Shown here: positions 8,169 through 16,101 of the stretch, piece by piece | Layout of the letters: each line of letters starts with the position of its first letter | Position numbering within the stretch: position 1 is the first letter of the stretch | Made by a program: the position numbers and the translations under genes | Notes under the pieces: model-generated | What the model saw: only the letters and a program-made list of their open reading frames with translations | Told to the model about the DNA's origin: nothing | The model's database searches: none | From: a virus | DNA: 55,295 bases | IMG/VR virus record: IMGVR_UViG_3300005935_000016 | Span: 1-55,295 of that record | Direction: 5' to 3' (one strand)

Positions 8169-8584
8169 CGTTATTTTTCGCAATGTTGAAAATCAAAAAG
8201 AAACTTCGGAAAACTGTAGATACTTCAGAAAAATATTATGGTAAAAAGTTAAACAAAGAGTTGATTTCGATGTCAGAGACAGTTACCACTTTTTTGACTA
8301 GACACCAAAGAAGAAAAGTTCAGTTGCTACAAAAGGCGAGAGAGGATAAGGACGAAAAAATGCAACTGTCTTTATTATCTTTTATCATTGCATTAGATGT
8401 CGAGTTAATAGCTAACATATACAAAGTGTCTCCGAAGAAACAACGACATTTTTATCAGAAAATCGGCAAAATTATTACAGACAACGACAAAATAAGTAGT
8501 GAAGATATAACCAAAATAACGAAAGACGAAATAATGAACTTAGTAAACGACGAAAGTCCAAAACGACCATCATATTTTGGGTGA
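8153..8584 (+). CDS. Hypothetical helical protein, 143 aa
   Basis: Starts inside the 3' end of gmd (16-base overlap). All-helical and basic; the N-terminal segment (MFDRITLFFAMLKI) is short and amphipathic rather than a clear membrane span. No motif recognised. Last gene before a promoter region, so it probably ends this transcription unit. Confidence 0.6.
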   Translation: MFDRITLFFAMLKIKKKLRKTVDTSEKYYGKKLNKELISMSETVTTFLTRHQRRKVQLLQKAREDKDEKMQLSLLSFIIALDVELIANIYKVSPKKQRHFYQKIGKIITDNDKISSEDITKITKDEIMNLVNDESPKRPSYFG

Positions 8585-8607
8585 CTATATACTAGAGGAT
8601 ATAAAAG

Positions 8608-8617
8608 TTTATAAATA
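8608..8617 (+). promoter_or_regulatory. TATA box of the replication/methylation unit
   Basis: TTTATAAATA within the 136-base gap 8585-8720, preceded by an A-rich BRE-like stretch (ATAAAAG). A start site about 25 bases downstream would leave a leader of roughly 80 bases before the ATG at 8721. The rest of the gap shows no other structure. Confidence 0.5.
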
Positions 8618-8720
8618 ACAGAGATTATCATATATTTAAGTAAAGAAGCGGTGATACGAATTCTTTAAATTACGATCAAGACAAGGCAATAAGACCAAGT
8701 CAAGATAGGAAAAAAACAAA

Positions 8721-9080
8721 ATGAGTGAAGAAAAAAAAATGATTGTCCCGACGGCGAAAGCTTGGGACGACGCAACTATGGGTAAATATATTAAATTACC
8801 AAACGACGGAACTAAACTTACATTGGGTATTACCAATTGGTCATTCTCAGAAAAAGTGTTTGATGAATCACAAGGACCTGTGATCATGATTGACATGGAT
8901 GTTTTTGAATACCAAGGAAATCCAGTAACCGACAAGGTATTTTCAAAAAGTGGAGCAAACTTTTTAAGTAAACTAAGACCGCATTTAGAAAGTCTTGAAA
9001 ACACGTCAAGAGTAAAGTTATCATTTTCACAACACGGAACTGGTAATAGTACTGTTTACGTTGTAGAAAAAGTTGAATAA
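8721..9080 (+). CDS. Hypothetical protein, possibly ssDNA-binding
   Basis: 119 aa, predicted mainly beta. The N-terminal MGKYIKLPNDGTKLTLGI and the C-terminal strands resemble the start of phage single-strand-binding-like OB-fold proteins, but without a diagnostic motif this is only a suggestion. It has its own promoter upstream and a strong terminator downstream, a monocistronic arrangement fitting an abundant DNA-binding protein. Confidence 0.6.
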   Translation: MSEEKKMIVPTAKAWDDATMGKYIKLPNDGTKLTLGITNWSFSEKVFDESQGPVIMIDMDVFEYQGNPVTDKVFSKSGANFLSKLRPHLESLENTSRVKLSFSQHGTGNSTVYVVEKVE

Positions 9081-9089
9081 ACTTTTTTA

Positions 9090-9150
9090 GTACAATAATT
9101 GTACACACGCATACAAAAATTGTATGTATTTTTTTATTTTTATTTTTATT
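9090..9150 (+). terminator. Two palindromes followed by a T tract
   Basis: GTACAATAATTGTAC (9090-9104) and CATACAAAAATTGTATG (9110-9126) are both inverted repeats and are followed by a T-rich run (9128-9149). The second hairpin plus T run resembles a terminator for the gene ending at 9080. The first could also act as a repressor site for the unit starting at 9174. Confidence 0.55.
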
Positions 9151-9173
9151 AAAATTTTAAGAGGTGATTTTAA

Positions 9174-9701
9174 ATGAAATATTTTAGTTTATTTAGTGGA
9201 ATAGGTGGGTTTGAAAAAGCCATAGAAACAATAATACCAGATGCAAAATGTGTAGGATATTCAGAAATAGATAAGTATGCTATAAAAACATACGAGAAAA
9301 ATTTTGGACTAGGAGTCAAAAACTACGGAGACATAACAACAATTAACGTAGGTGAATTACCAGATTTCGATTTGTTATTAGGTGGAGTACCATGTCAAAG
9401 TTGGTCTATCGCAGGAAAACGAAAAGGGTTCGAAGACATTAGAGGAACAATGTGGTTTGAATCTTTTAAAATTTTAAAAGAAAAACAACCTAAATATTTT
9501 ATATTTGAAAATGTTAAAGGATTATTATCTCACGATAAGGGGAATAGTTTCGAACGGTTGTGTGAACATATGTGTAGTTTAGGATATGTAATAGATTTCA
9601 CTGTGTTAAACTCTAAAAACTTAGGCGTTCCACAAAATCGAGAACGTGTTTTTATTTGGGGAATAAGAGGTGACTTACTTGACAAAGAACAAATTATATG
9701 A
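9174..9701 (+). CDS. DNA cytosine-C5 methyltransferase, N-terminal fragment (split gene)
   Basis: 175 aa with SD AGAGGTGAT before the ATG. Motif I FSLFSGIGGFEKA (4-16) binds SAM, motif IV GGVPCQSWS holds the nucleophile C74, motif VI ENV is at 112-114 and motif VIII QNRER at 154-158. The family sequence stops after FIWGIRGD, just before the target recognition domain, which is encoded after the HNH gene. Methylation would protect viral DNA from host restriction. The break falls between motifs VIII and IX, a permissive linker site, so reassembly of the two fragments is conceivable. Confidence 0.92.
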   Translation: MKYFSLFSGIGGFEKAIETIIPDAKCVGYSEIDKYAIKTYEKNFGLGVKNYGDITTINVGELPDFDLLLGGVPCQSWSIAGKRKGFEDIRGTMWFESFKILKEKQPKYFIFENVKGLLSHDKGNSFERLCEHMCSLGYVIDFTVLNSKNLGVPQNRERVFIWGIRGDLLDKEQII

Positions 9702-10098
9702 AGAGATGTATTTAAAATATCAAGACGGTTATTCGTTAGCCCAAGTTGGTGATGTGTTTGGAATGACTAGACAGTCCGTTTATTGTGGATTCAAAAGAAG
9801 AAAATTTATTTTAAGAATTAAAAAGAAATTAAAACATCTGATGTTTAATAATGTAAAATTTACTCCACAAAACAATGGATATTATAGGAATACAAACAGA
9901 AAAAAGGATTGCTTAATGCACCGATATGTTTGGGAATTTCACAATGGTAATATACCAAAAGGGTTTGACATACACCACAAAGATAGAGATAAATCGAATA
10001 ACATAATTAAAAATTTGGAGATGATAGAACATGGAAAACATGCCAGTAAATATTCAACCGGAAATAATCAATATACTAAAAAAATGGAGGAACAATAG
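9679..10098 (+). CDS. HNH homing endonuclease with N-terminal helix-turn-helix
   Basis: About 139 aa. I place the start at TTG 9679, six bases after AGAGGTG; GTG 9670 is an alternative. A helix-turn-helix (SLAQVGDVFGMTRQSVYCGF) is followed by an HNH nuclease: LMHRYVWEFHNG, FDIHHKDRDKSNN and NLEMIEHGKHASKY. This is the common free-standing phage homing endonuclease layout. It overlaps the end of the upstream methyltransferase fragment by about 23 bases and stops 3 bases before the downstream fragment, so it is wedged into one ancestral methyltransferase gene without intron sequence around it. Confidence 0.9.
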   Translation: MTKNKLYEEMYLKYQDGYSLAQVGDVFGMTRQSVYCGFKRRKFILRIKKKLKHLMFNNVKFTPQNNGYYRNTNRKKDCLMHRYVWEFHNGNIPKGFDIHHKDRDKSNNIIKNLEMIEHGKHASKYSTGNNQYTKKMEEQ

Positions 10099-10101
10099 CG
10101 A

Positions 10102-10836
10102 ATGGAAAATGAAAAAGAGACTGTTAAACAACTCAAACATTCAGATGTGGTGCAGTCCATTACAACAAATAAAGATAATGAGCGAGTTAAGTCCTATTAT
10201 GACAACATTATCGGAAGTTTTAGAGGAACAAGTGGATCAGAAATATTACCTTTCAGAGAAAGCGATAAATCGACTAACAAGACACACGGGATTCAAGAGC
10301 AAATTGCATCAACTCTAACTACTGCTGAAATGAAAGTAGGCAGGGGTATGAATATGATTGCAGATTTTCGTTACGATGAAGGATTACGAATACGAAAAAA
10401 CAATATTACTCCATGTTTATGTGCTACAAATCATTCTGAAAATGATCCTAGCTCAATGCCTGGAATTGTAATAAGACATCCTTTAAAATTTATTAACAGA
10501 AACCAAAAAAATATAAAAGGAGATTACACATACACGGTAGATTCAGCAAACACTGGAGGAGTGATGATACAATCACATTGTCCTAGAAGTGGCAATCCTA
10601 ATAAAGGCGGTACGGGTTTATTAGAATCATCAAAACATTGTTTTACTTTAGATCGATCACCATATTATGTTAATAAAATTAGACGATTAACACCAACAGA
10701 ATGCGAACGATTACAAGGGTTTCCTGATGGTTGGACTAACAGTGTATCTGACACGCAAAGATATAAACAGTGTGGCAACGCAGTAACAGTTAGTGTGATT
10801 GAAACCATTATGACAAAACTAAAAGAGGTATTATAA
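10102..10836 (+). CDS. DNA cytosine-C5 methyltransferase, C-terminal fragment (frameshifted near its start)
   Basis: 244 aa as read from ATG 10102. It carries motif IX RRLTPTECERLQGFPDGW and motif X QCGNAVTV at the C-terminus, with the target recognition domain before them. The family-like sequence at the beginning is in a different frame (see 10109-10318), so residues 1 to about 62 of this reading are probably artefactual. Restoring one base in the G run at 10288-10290 joins the two frames. Either the gene is decaying or the consensus lost a base. Confidence 0.8.
   Translation: MENEKETVKQLKHSDVVQSITTNKDNERVKSYYDNIIGSFRGTSGSEILPFRESDKSTNKTHGIQEQIASTLTTAEMKVGRGMNMIADFRYDEGLRIRKNNITPCLCATNHSENDPSSMPGIVIRHPLKFINRNQKNIKGDYTYTVDSANTGGVMIQSHCPRSGNPNKGGTGLLESSKHCFTLDRSPYYVNKIRRLTPTECERLQGFPDGWTNSVSDTQRYKQCGNAVTVSVIETIMTKLKEVL
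10109..10318 (+). pseudogene. Out-of-frame first part of the methyltransferase C-terminal fragment
   Basis: From ATG 10109 this frame reads a segment typical of C5 methyltransferases, LSEVLEEQVDQKYYLSEKAI followed by NRLTRHTG, then leaves the family pattern and stops at 10318. The downstream family sequence (IQEQIASTLTTAEM) continues in the other frame from about 10291. One extra G at GGG 10288-10290 would give RLTRHTGIQEQIASTLT as one reading frame. Confidence 0.7.
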
Positions 10837-10837
10837 C

Positions 10838-12613
10838 TTGAGTTTCCCAAAAGACGTACTTATATTCGACATCGAGACGAGAACTCCGACAGGCAAACCT
10901 AATCCAGATGTCGATATTTTTAGATTTTTTGGCGCGAATAGTTATAAACACGGCAAGTATTATTTCTACAACGAACACGAAAAAGAAAACATATTACAAT
11001 TATTATCCGAACATCCTATTATAATTGGATTTAATTCCAAAGAATATGATATGCCAATCATGCAACGAGACGGTATTTGGAGAGAATATAAATCGCACAT
11101 TGATCTTAGGGAGACAATAAAAAAAAGACAAATCCTTTTAGACTGCAAGCAAGAAGCCAAGTCTCTAAAGAACATGGCTATCTTTTTCGGATTAGACGTT
11201 TCTAAGGGAGATTTAGATTATAGTCTTTTGAACAAAGACCGACTAACACGAGAAGAGTTACTAGAAATAGAAAAATATACAATAAAAGATATAGAAGTTA
11301 CTAAAGGTGTGTATGAACATTTGTTTAACTTTTTTTTACCGTTTAAAGGTTATATGAACGATTACGATCAAGAAAAGTTAAAATGGATATCGGCAAGTCC
11401 TGGTGCCTATGCTTATAAAGTTATTTGCCATCAGACTGGAATCCCAGAAGAATACAGTGAAGATACTGAACGAAAAAAATTTGAAGGTGGATTTGTATCA
11501 GCACCGTTTGTTGATTATGCTAAAGATGATATATATTGTTTAGACTTCAATTCCCTTTACCCGCATTGTTTTATTCAAGCTAACTTATACTCACATTCAT
11601 GTATGTGTTGTGATAGAAACGAAAAGTGGGCTGGTAATGAGTTATATCCGGTCAATGGTCGATATTGTACTAAGAAGCGTGGGTTGATTGAAAATTTCCT
11701 AATAAGACTATACAACGAAAGGTTGGAATATAAAAAAACCAAGGATCGTCGAGAGTTTGTAAATAAGATTATTTTGAACACGATGTATGGGATTAGTGGT
11801 TCGCCTATTTTTAAAAATGTTTATAATTATAACACAGCCTCCGATTGTACATTAATGGCACGAAATTCTACTAAGTATGCGCGAAAAGTTTTTCAAGAGG
11901 CGGGTTACCAAGTTTTATATTCTGACACTGATTCTGTCTTTTTGAAAGACGTGTTTAAAGACAAAAAGCGTTTGTTGGATGTTAAGAACAAGATAATAAA
12001 ACACATCAAGGAAAATCTACCATTTCCCATTGACACTTTCAGCATGGGCATTGACGCCGAAATTAAACACATTTGGTTCTTTAAAAAAGATGGCGAATAT
12101 CTAAAGAAACATTATGTGTACGTTGAAAACAATGGCCGAGTTACAGTCAAAGGATTGCCGATGATTAAAGGAGACGGTTCGGGCATTGGACTATTAATAT
12201 TTAATAAATACATGAAAAAACATGTCGAACACGGAAAACTAAAGTTCAGTCTTAGAGAAATTCAAAAATGGTTGGCGCTTGAATTAAAAAATAACATGGA
12301 GATTGTATCGCGGGTTTTTAACGTTCACGATCCAAACACATACAAAAACACTTCACAATTACAATACCAAATTGCTAAGAAGTATGGTGCGGGACGACAT
12401 AGAATAATTGTTAATAAAAAATTTGGGGTCGGTAAATCAAAAAGATATTGTACGATTCAAGAATTCGAACAGTTAGATTTAAAGATACGAGATTTAGACT
12501 TAGGAAAATTCTGGAGTGAAATGGAATACTTTATATCGGAATTTTCAAATTTTAAAAATAGAGCGAAGTTGATTGAGACGGCTTCGAAACATAAAACATT
12601 AGATCCGTGGTGA
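10838..12613 (+). CDS. polB: DNA polymerase, family B (short form)
   Basis: 591 aa, started at TTG 10838 with GAGGT 8-10 bases upstream; the gene begins two bases after the methyltransferase stop. Proofreading motifs: Exo I FDIETRTP (D11, E13), Exo II GFNSKEYD (64-71), Exo III YTIKDIEVT (147-155, D151). Polymerase motifs: A DFNSLYP (236-242), B KIILNTMYG (310-318), C YSDTDSV (361-367). It is shorter than cellular PolB (about 750-800 aa) and lacks an obvious long N-terminal domain. No insertion typical of protein-primed enzymes was identified with confidence. It replicates the viral genome. Confidence 0.95.
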   Translation: MSFPKDVLIFDIETRTPTGKPNPDVDIFRFFGANSYKHGKYYFYNEHEKENILQLLSEHPIIIGFNSKEYDMPIMQRDGIWREYKSHIDLRETIKKRQILLDCKQEAKSLKNMAIFFGLDVSKGDLDYSLLNKDRLTREELLEIEKYTIKDIEVTKGVYEHLFNFFLPFKGYMNDYDQEKLKWISASPGAYAYKVICHQTGIPEEYSEDTERKKFEGGFVSAPFVDYAKDDIYCLDFNSLYPHCFIQANLYSHSCMCCDRNEKWAGNELYPVNGRYCTKKRGLIENFLIRLYNERLEYKKTKDRREFVNKIILNTMYGISGSPIFKNVYNYNTASDCTLMARNSTKYARKVFQEAGYQVLYSDTDSVFLKDVFKDKKRLLDVKNKIIKHIKENLPFPIDTFSMGIDAEIKHIWFFKKDGEYLKKHYVYVENNGRVTVKGLPMIKGDGSGIGLLIFNKYMKKHVEHGKLKFSLREIQKWLALELKNNMEIVSRVFNVHDPNTYKNTSQLQYQIAKKYGAGRHRIIVNKKFGVGKSKRYCTIQEFEQLDLKIRDLDLGKFWSEMEYFISEFSNFKNRAKLIETASKHKTLDPW

Positions 12614-12619
12614 TAAAAA

Positions 12620-12961
12620 ATGAAAAAAGAAAATAAAATGGTACTTGTAGAAAGTCCTTTTGCAGGTGATGTAGAAAAAAATATAATATATGCGAGAAAG
12701 TGTATGAAAGATTGTTTTAGTAGGGGAGAGTTTCCGTTTGCCTCACATTTATTATATACACAAGACGGAATTTTAGACGACGATATTAAAGAGGAAAGAA
12801 CGCTGGGCATTGGCGCAGGTTTAGCATGGGGAAAGTTTGCTAATAAAACTATTGTTTATACTGATTTGGGAATTTCTCGGGGAATGACATTCGGCATTGA
12901 AGAAGCTAAAAAACAAGGAAGAACTATAGAGTATAGGACGTTAGAAAATGAAATTGAATAA
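12620..12961 (+). CDS. DUF7768-type small phage protein
   Basis: 113 aa. LVESPFAGDVEKNIIYARKC, FPFASHLLYTQ, ERTLGIGAGLAWG and VYTDLGISRGM form a pattern I recognise from small phage and bacterial proteins related to the nucleoside 2-deoxyribosyltransferase fold (DUF4406/DUF7768). The biochemical role is not established; nucleotide handling is the usual guess. Its end overlaps the methyltransferase start by 14 bases. Confidence 0.75.
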   Translation: MKKENKMVLVESPFAGDVEKNIIYARKCMKDCFSRGEFPFASHLLYTQDGILDDDIKEERTLGIGAGLAWGKFANKTIVYTDLGISRGMTFGIEEAKKQGRTIEYRTLENEIE

Positions 12962-14103
12962 GATACACAACATGGATTGCCTAGAGGGTATGAAACAGTT
13001 AGACGAAAACAGCATCGATACTATAATCACTGACCCCACCCTATGGGCTAAGTTTCATGGGAAAGAAATGGGACTATGATGTGCCAAGTAAAGACATCTG
13101 GAAAGAATGTCTTAGGGTATTGAAACCTGGTGGCACACTGTTATGTTTCGCTGGAAGTAGGACACAGCACAGAATGGCTGTCAATGTTGAAGATGCTGGA
13201 TTTATTTTAAAAGATTGTATAATGTGGTTGTATGGAAGTGGTTTTCCGAAAGCGACAGATATTAGTAAGCAATTAGACAAAAAGGCTGGAGCAAAAAGAG
13301 AAATAATAGGCAAACAAAAAAATAAATCTGGTATTGGTAATAAAAATTGTGAGCATTACACTGTAGGAGGAACAAAAGCAATAGAAATTAATATTACAGC
13401 ACCATCCACCGAGCCTGCAAAACTCTGGAATGGTTGGAAATCTCACGGCCTAAAGCCTGCATACGAACCGATACTGGTTGCAGTTAAACCTAACGATGGC
13501 ACTTACGCTAACAACGCTTTAAAGTGGGGCGTTAGTGGGTTGTGGATTGATGGGGGAAGGATAGGGACAGATGTTATTCCAGCGCAAAAACGAGGAAACG
13601 CTGTTAATACTGATTTTATGAGTGGTGGTTTTACACCGGAACGAACTGGTCGTTTCCCTGCAAACATCATCCACGATGGTTTGAATGGTGAAGAATGGAG
13701 TAGATATTTTTACTGTGCAAAGGCGTCAAGATCCGAACGAAATCTCGGATGTGATGAAATTAAAAAAAGAGAAAAAGCACAATTAGCAGGCGCAAATAAT
13801 GACAAACCCATTGAAGAATTGGATGATGTTTCTAAAAGATATAGAAGCAAACCAATGTCCAACATACATCCGACAGTCAAACCACTTAAACTAATAGAAT
13901 ATCTGTGCAAACTTACAAAAACACCAACTGGTGGAATTGTATTAGACCCATTCTGTGGTTCAGGAACAACTTGTATTGCTGCATACAAAACTGGAAGAAA
14001 GTTTATAGGATTTGATAGAGAAAAAGAATATTGTGAAATCGCCGAAGCAAGGGTTAAACATCACATGGAGAAAAACGAAGATGACAAACATAAGATTAAG
14101 TAA
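12948..14103 (+). pseudogene. DNA amino-methyltransferase (DPPY type), frameshifted in the catalytic motif
   Basis: The reading frame from ATG 12948 gives KIHNMDCLEGMKQL and IDTIITDP, then runs to a TGA at 13077. The rest of the enzyme continues in the next frame (open to 14103): GLSFMGKKWDYDVP, LKPGGTLLCFAGSRT, VAVKPN, HPTVKPLKLIEYL and the SAM motif DPFCGSGTTCIAA. The catalytic D-P-P-Y would be restored if the run CCCC at 13034-13037 were CCC. This is a beta-class N6-adenine or N4-cytosine methyltransferase. As given, the longest downstream product would start at ATG 13057 and lack DPPY, hence be inactive. Confidence 0.88.
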
Positions 14104-14773
14104 TAGTAAGATTGGATCATTCGATTCATGTCAGTGGAAATACAAACTAAGTTACATTGACAAAATCAGGTCGACGAAAACACCAGAACAATTAAAGATT
14201 GGAATTGAAGTTCACGATATATTCGATTTGAGCTATAAAGAAAACAGCACACCGGAAGAACTCGAGAAATGGATTAAAAGTCATAAAAAGTATGATGAAT
14301 ACAAACTTCACTTAGACAACTTTTTAAATTTAAATAAACATTTGTACAAGTTCCATAACAAGATTAAGCCCGAGTATGCTGAATTAAAATTGTACAATGA
14401 AGAGTGGAATTTCGTGGGAATCATCGACCGAGTTGACGTATATGGTGACAAGGTAATAATGATAGACTATAAAACTGGTAAAGAAAAACAGATTAAAGAA
14501 TTTTATCAACAGCTAGCGTCTTACGTTAAATTGTTCGAAGATCAATATGGAAAAAAAGTCACACACTGGGGAATTTTCTTTAGTAAAACTGGTGGTTACA
14601 TAATAGAAAAGGTGAAACCTAACGAAGTTGTAAAAGCTGATTCAAAAATCCATAAGTCGAGAAGTAAGATTTTGACTAAGATGAGCGACCCGAACGCGGT
14701 ATGGGCTAAAAATACGTGGCTGTGTAGATGGTGTTCATACTACCCAGACATCTGTAATGGTAAAAATGACTAA
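14081..14773 (+). CDS. Cas4/RecB-like PD-(D/E)XK nuclease with Fe-S cysteines
   Basis: 230 aa from ATG 14081, overlapping the methyltransferase end. Nuclease core: IGIEVHDIF (histidine motif), FVGIIDRVDV, then MIDYKTGKEKQ (D-x-K) and QQLASYVKLF. Cysteines C17, C215, C218 and C225 match the layout of the 4Fe-4S cluster in Cas4 and AddB-type nucleases. Viral Cas4-like proteins are thought to act as exonucleases in recombination or replication, and the polymerase neighbour supports that. No cas1 or CRISPR array is present here. Confidence 0.88.
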   Translation: MTNIRLSNSKIGSFDSCQWKYKLSYIDKIRSTKTPEQLKIGIEVHDIFDLSYKENSTPEELEKWIKSHKKYDEYKLHLDNFLNLNKHLYKFHNKIKPEYAELKLYNEEWNFVGIIDRVDVYGDKVIMIDYKTGKEKQIKEFYQQLASYVKLFEDQYGKKVTHWGIFFSKTGGYIIEKVKPNEVVKADSKIHKSRSKILTKMSDPNAVWAKNTWLCRWCSYYPDICNGKND

Positions 14774-15059
14774 GAGTATAAAGGATTTGATAATGCACGA
14801 GAATGCGTTTAAGATTTTAAAGGGAATATGTTACTTCCCCAAAGATTCGGTTTTTAGTATTTGGTCTTTGTCTAAAAATCTTGGAATGTATAATCACACT
14901 GCATTGTCTATTATGAATGACCTTGAAAAGTTTGAGTTAATAGAATGGACGAGAAAATCGTCCAAAACCACTCATATCTGTTTATCGGAAAAGGGAAAGT
15001 ACGCGTTAAATTTGTTGGAGTACATCTATACCTGTATGGATAATATATATACTAAGTAA
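14766..15059 (+). CDS. Winged-helix DNA-binding protein
   Basis: About 97 aa; the ATG at 14757 is an alternative start and both overlap the nuclease gene. The sequence AFKILKGICYFP, SIWSLSKNLGMYNHTALSIMN, LEKFELIEW and CLSEKGKYALNLL matches a MarR/TrmB-like winged helix with recognition helix and wing. It is a likely viral transcription regulator. It is followed directly by a promoter, so it may control the next unit. Confidence 0.75.
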   Translation: MTKSIKDLIMHENAFKILKGICYFPKDSVFSIWSLSKNLGMYNHTALSIMNDLEKFELIEWTRKSSKTTHICLSEKGKYALNLLEYIYTCMDNIYTK

Positions 15060-15067
15060 TAATAAAG

Positions 15068-15075
15068 TTTATAAA
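15068..15075 (+). promoter_or_regulatory. TATA box for a leaderless transcript
   Basis: TTTATAAA lies 22 bases before the ATG at 15098, the archaeal spacing for transcription starting at the start codon. No SD sequence precedes that ATG. A second TATA-like stretch (TTTATATATATAAA) fills 15085-15097. Confidence 0.55.
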
Positions 15076-15097
15076 GGGTGAAGGTTTATATATATAA

Positions 15098-15487
15098 ATG
15101 GACACGTCTACAATTTTAAAAGATTTCGTTGGTCTTCCACAAAAAATTTATAACTCAGAGACACGTTATTTCGAACTAGAGACCACTAAAGAATCTCTGA
15201 TTCGGACTCTGAAAGAGTTAAAAATGAATTATATGAAACAAATAATTTTAGAAGTCTGTGAGAATAATCAAAAAAAGTTTAAAAATGAAACTCACCGTAA
15301 TTCAGAATTGAATGCTAGGTTAAAAATGGACGTAATATATTTAAAATTAACCACCGATATAACCAACGTCAACAATTTATTAAATGATATTAAAGCAACA
15401 TTAAACCTATTAAACAATACTCGAGTAGTATACGATAGGATTTTACAATTCACCAGTAAATCAACCATAACAAATGATTTACGCTAA
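15098..15487 (+). CDS. Hypothetical coiled-coil protein, leaderless
   Basis: 129 aa, helical throughout, Asn/Lys/Leu-rich with heptad character around residues 20-115. No SD; translation is probably leaderless from the TATA box at 15068. Begins the operon that leads into the glycan genes. Function unknown. Confidence 0.65.
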   Translation: MDTSTILKDFVGLPQKIYNSETRYFELETTKESLIRTLKELKMNYMKQIILEVCENNQKKFKNETHRNSELNARLKMDVIYLKLTTDITNVNNLLNDIKATLNLLNNTRVVYDRILQFTSKSTITNDLR

Positions 15488-15496
15488 TCATAAAAC

Positions 15497-15706
15497 ATGA
15501 AAAGAAAATACGAATTAGGCAGTATCGCCGGGATTTCGTCCCGAACTAAAGTTAAATTAAGAGTATTAGGAAACAACCAAGGCAAATCTGTGTATGGCGT
15601 TACGTTACCACGACAAATTGCTTTGGGTTTCTTAGAAATCGACAGCTTTCTAGTCTACACGAGTGGATTAGGAATAGTATTAGAACCTGCAGCCCAGGAA
15701 CAGTAA
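15497..15706 (+). CDS. Small protein, possible AbrB-like fold
   Basis: 69 aa. The C-terminal half YGVTLPRQIALGFLEIDSFL followed by a strand ending VLEPA resembles the swapped-hairpin AbrB/SpoVT DNA-binding fold (strand-LPxxI-helix-strand), which is common in archaea. The similarity is short, so the regulator role is tentative. The stop overlaps the next start by one base. Confidence 0.6.
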   Translation: MKRKYELGSIAGISSRTKVKLRVLGNNQGKSVYGVTLPRQIALGFLEIDSFLVYTSGLGIVLEPAAQEQ

Positions 15707-16101
15707 TGACAAAAATATTAACGTGTGATAACACAACAATTTTCAGACCAAATTTCAGTAATATAAGATTTACTGGCGAATTCTCTATAACAGATAGTCC
15801 GCGCTATGGAGTAACGACTCCACTATTTCCAGGCATCGTGACTTGGAAATGTACTAGTTGCAGAAACATTTTACCAGTTAAAGATATTACTGCACTACAA
15901 TTAGACTTAGTACAAACAAACAAATTTAGAATACCTTACAATTCTGGAGTATTATACGTTTGCCCCTGTTGTTTTGAACCATTGTACATTTTTGGTTTAG
16001 GGGATATTGCAATTTATAATGACAGAGAGATAGCCATCATCAACATGTGTAATTGGCTAAAAAAAGAATACGACAAACAAGAGAACGAAAACAATGGTTA
16101 A
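15706..16101 (+). CDS. Zinc-ribbon-like protein, unknown function
   Basis: 131 aa. Two CxxC-type pairs about 40 residues apart (WKCTSC and VCPCC) would coordinate one zinc. Overlaps the downstream glycosyltransferase by 8 bases, suggesting coupled translation. No catalytic motif seen. Confidence 0.65.
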   Translation: MTKILTCDNTTIFRPNFSNIRFTGEFSITDSPRYGVTTPLFPGIVTWKCTSCRNILPVKDITALQLDLVQTNKFRIPYNSGVLYVCPCCFEPLYIFGLGDIAIYNDREIAIINMCNWLKKEYDKQENENNG

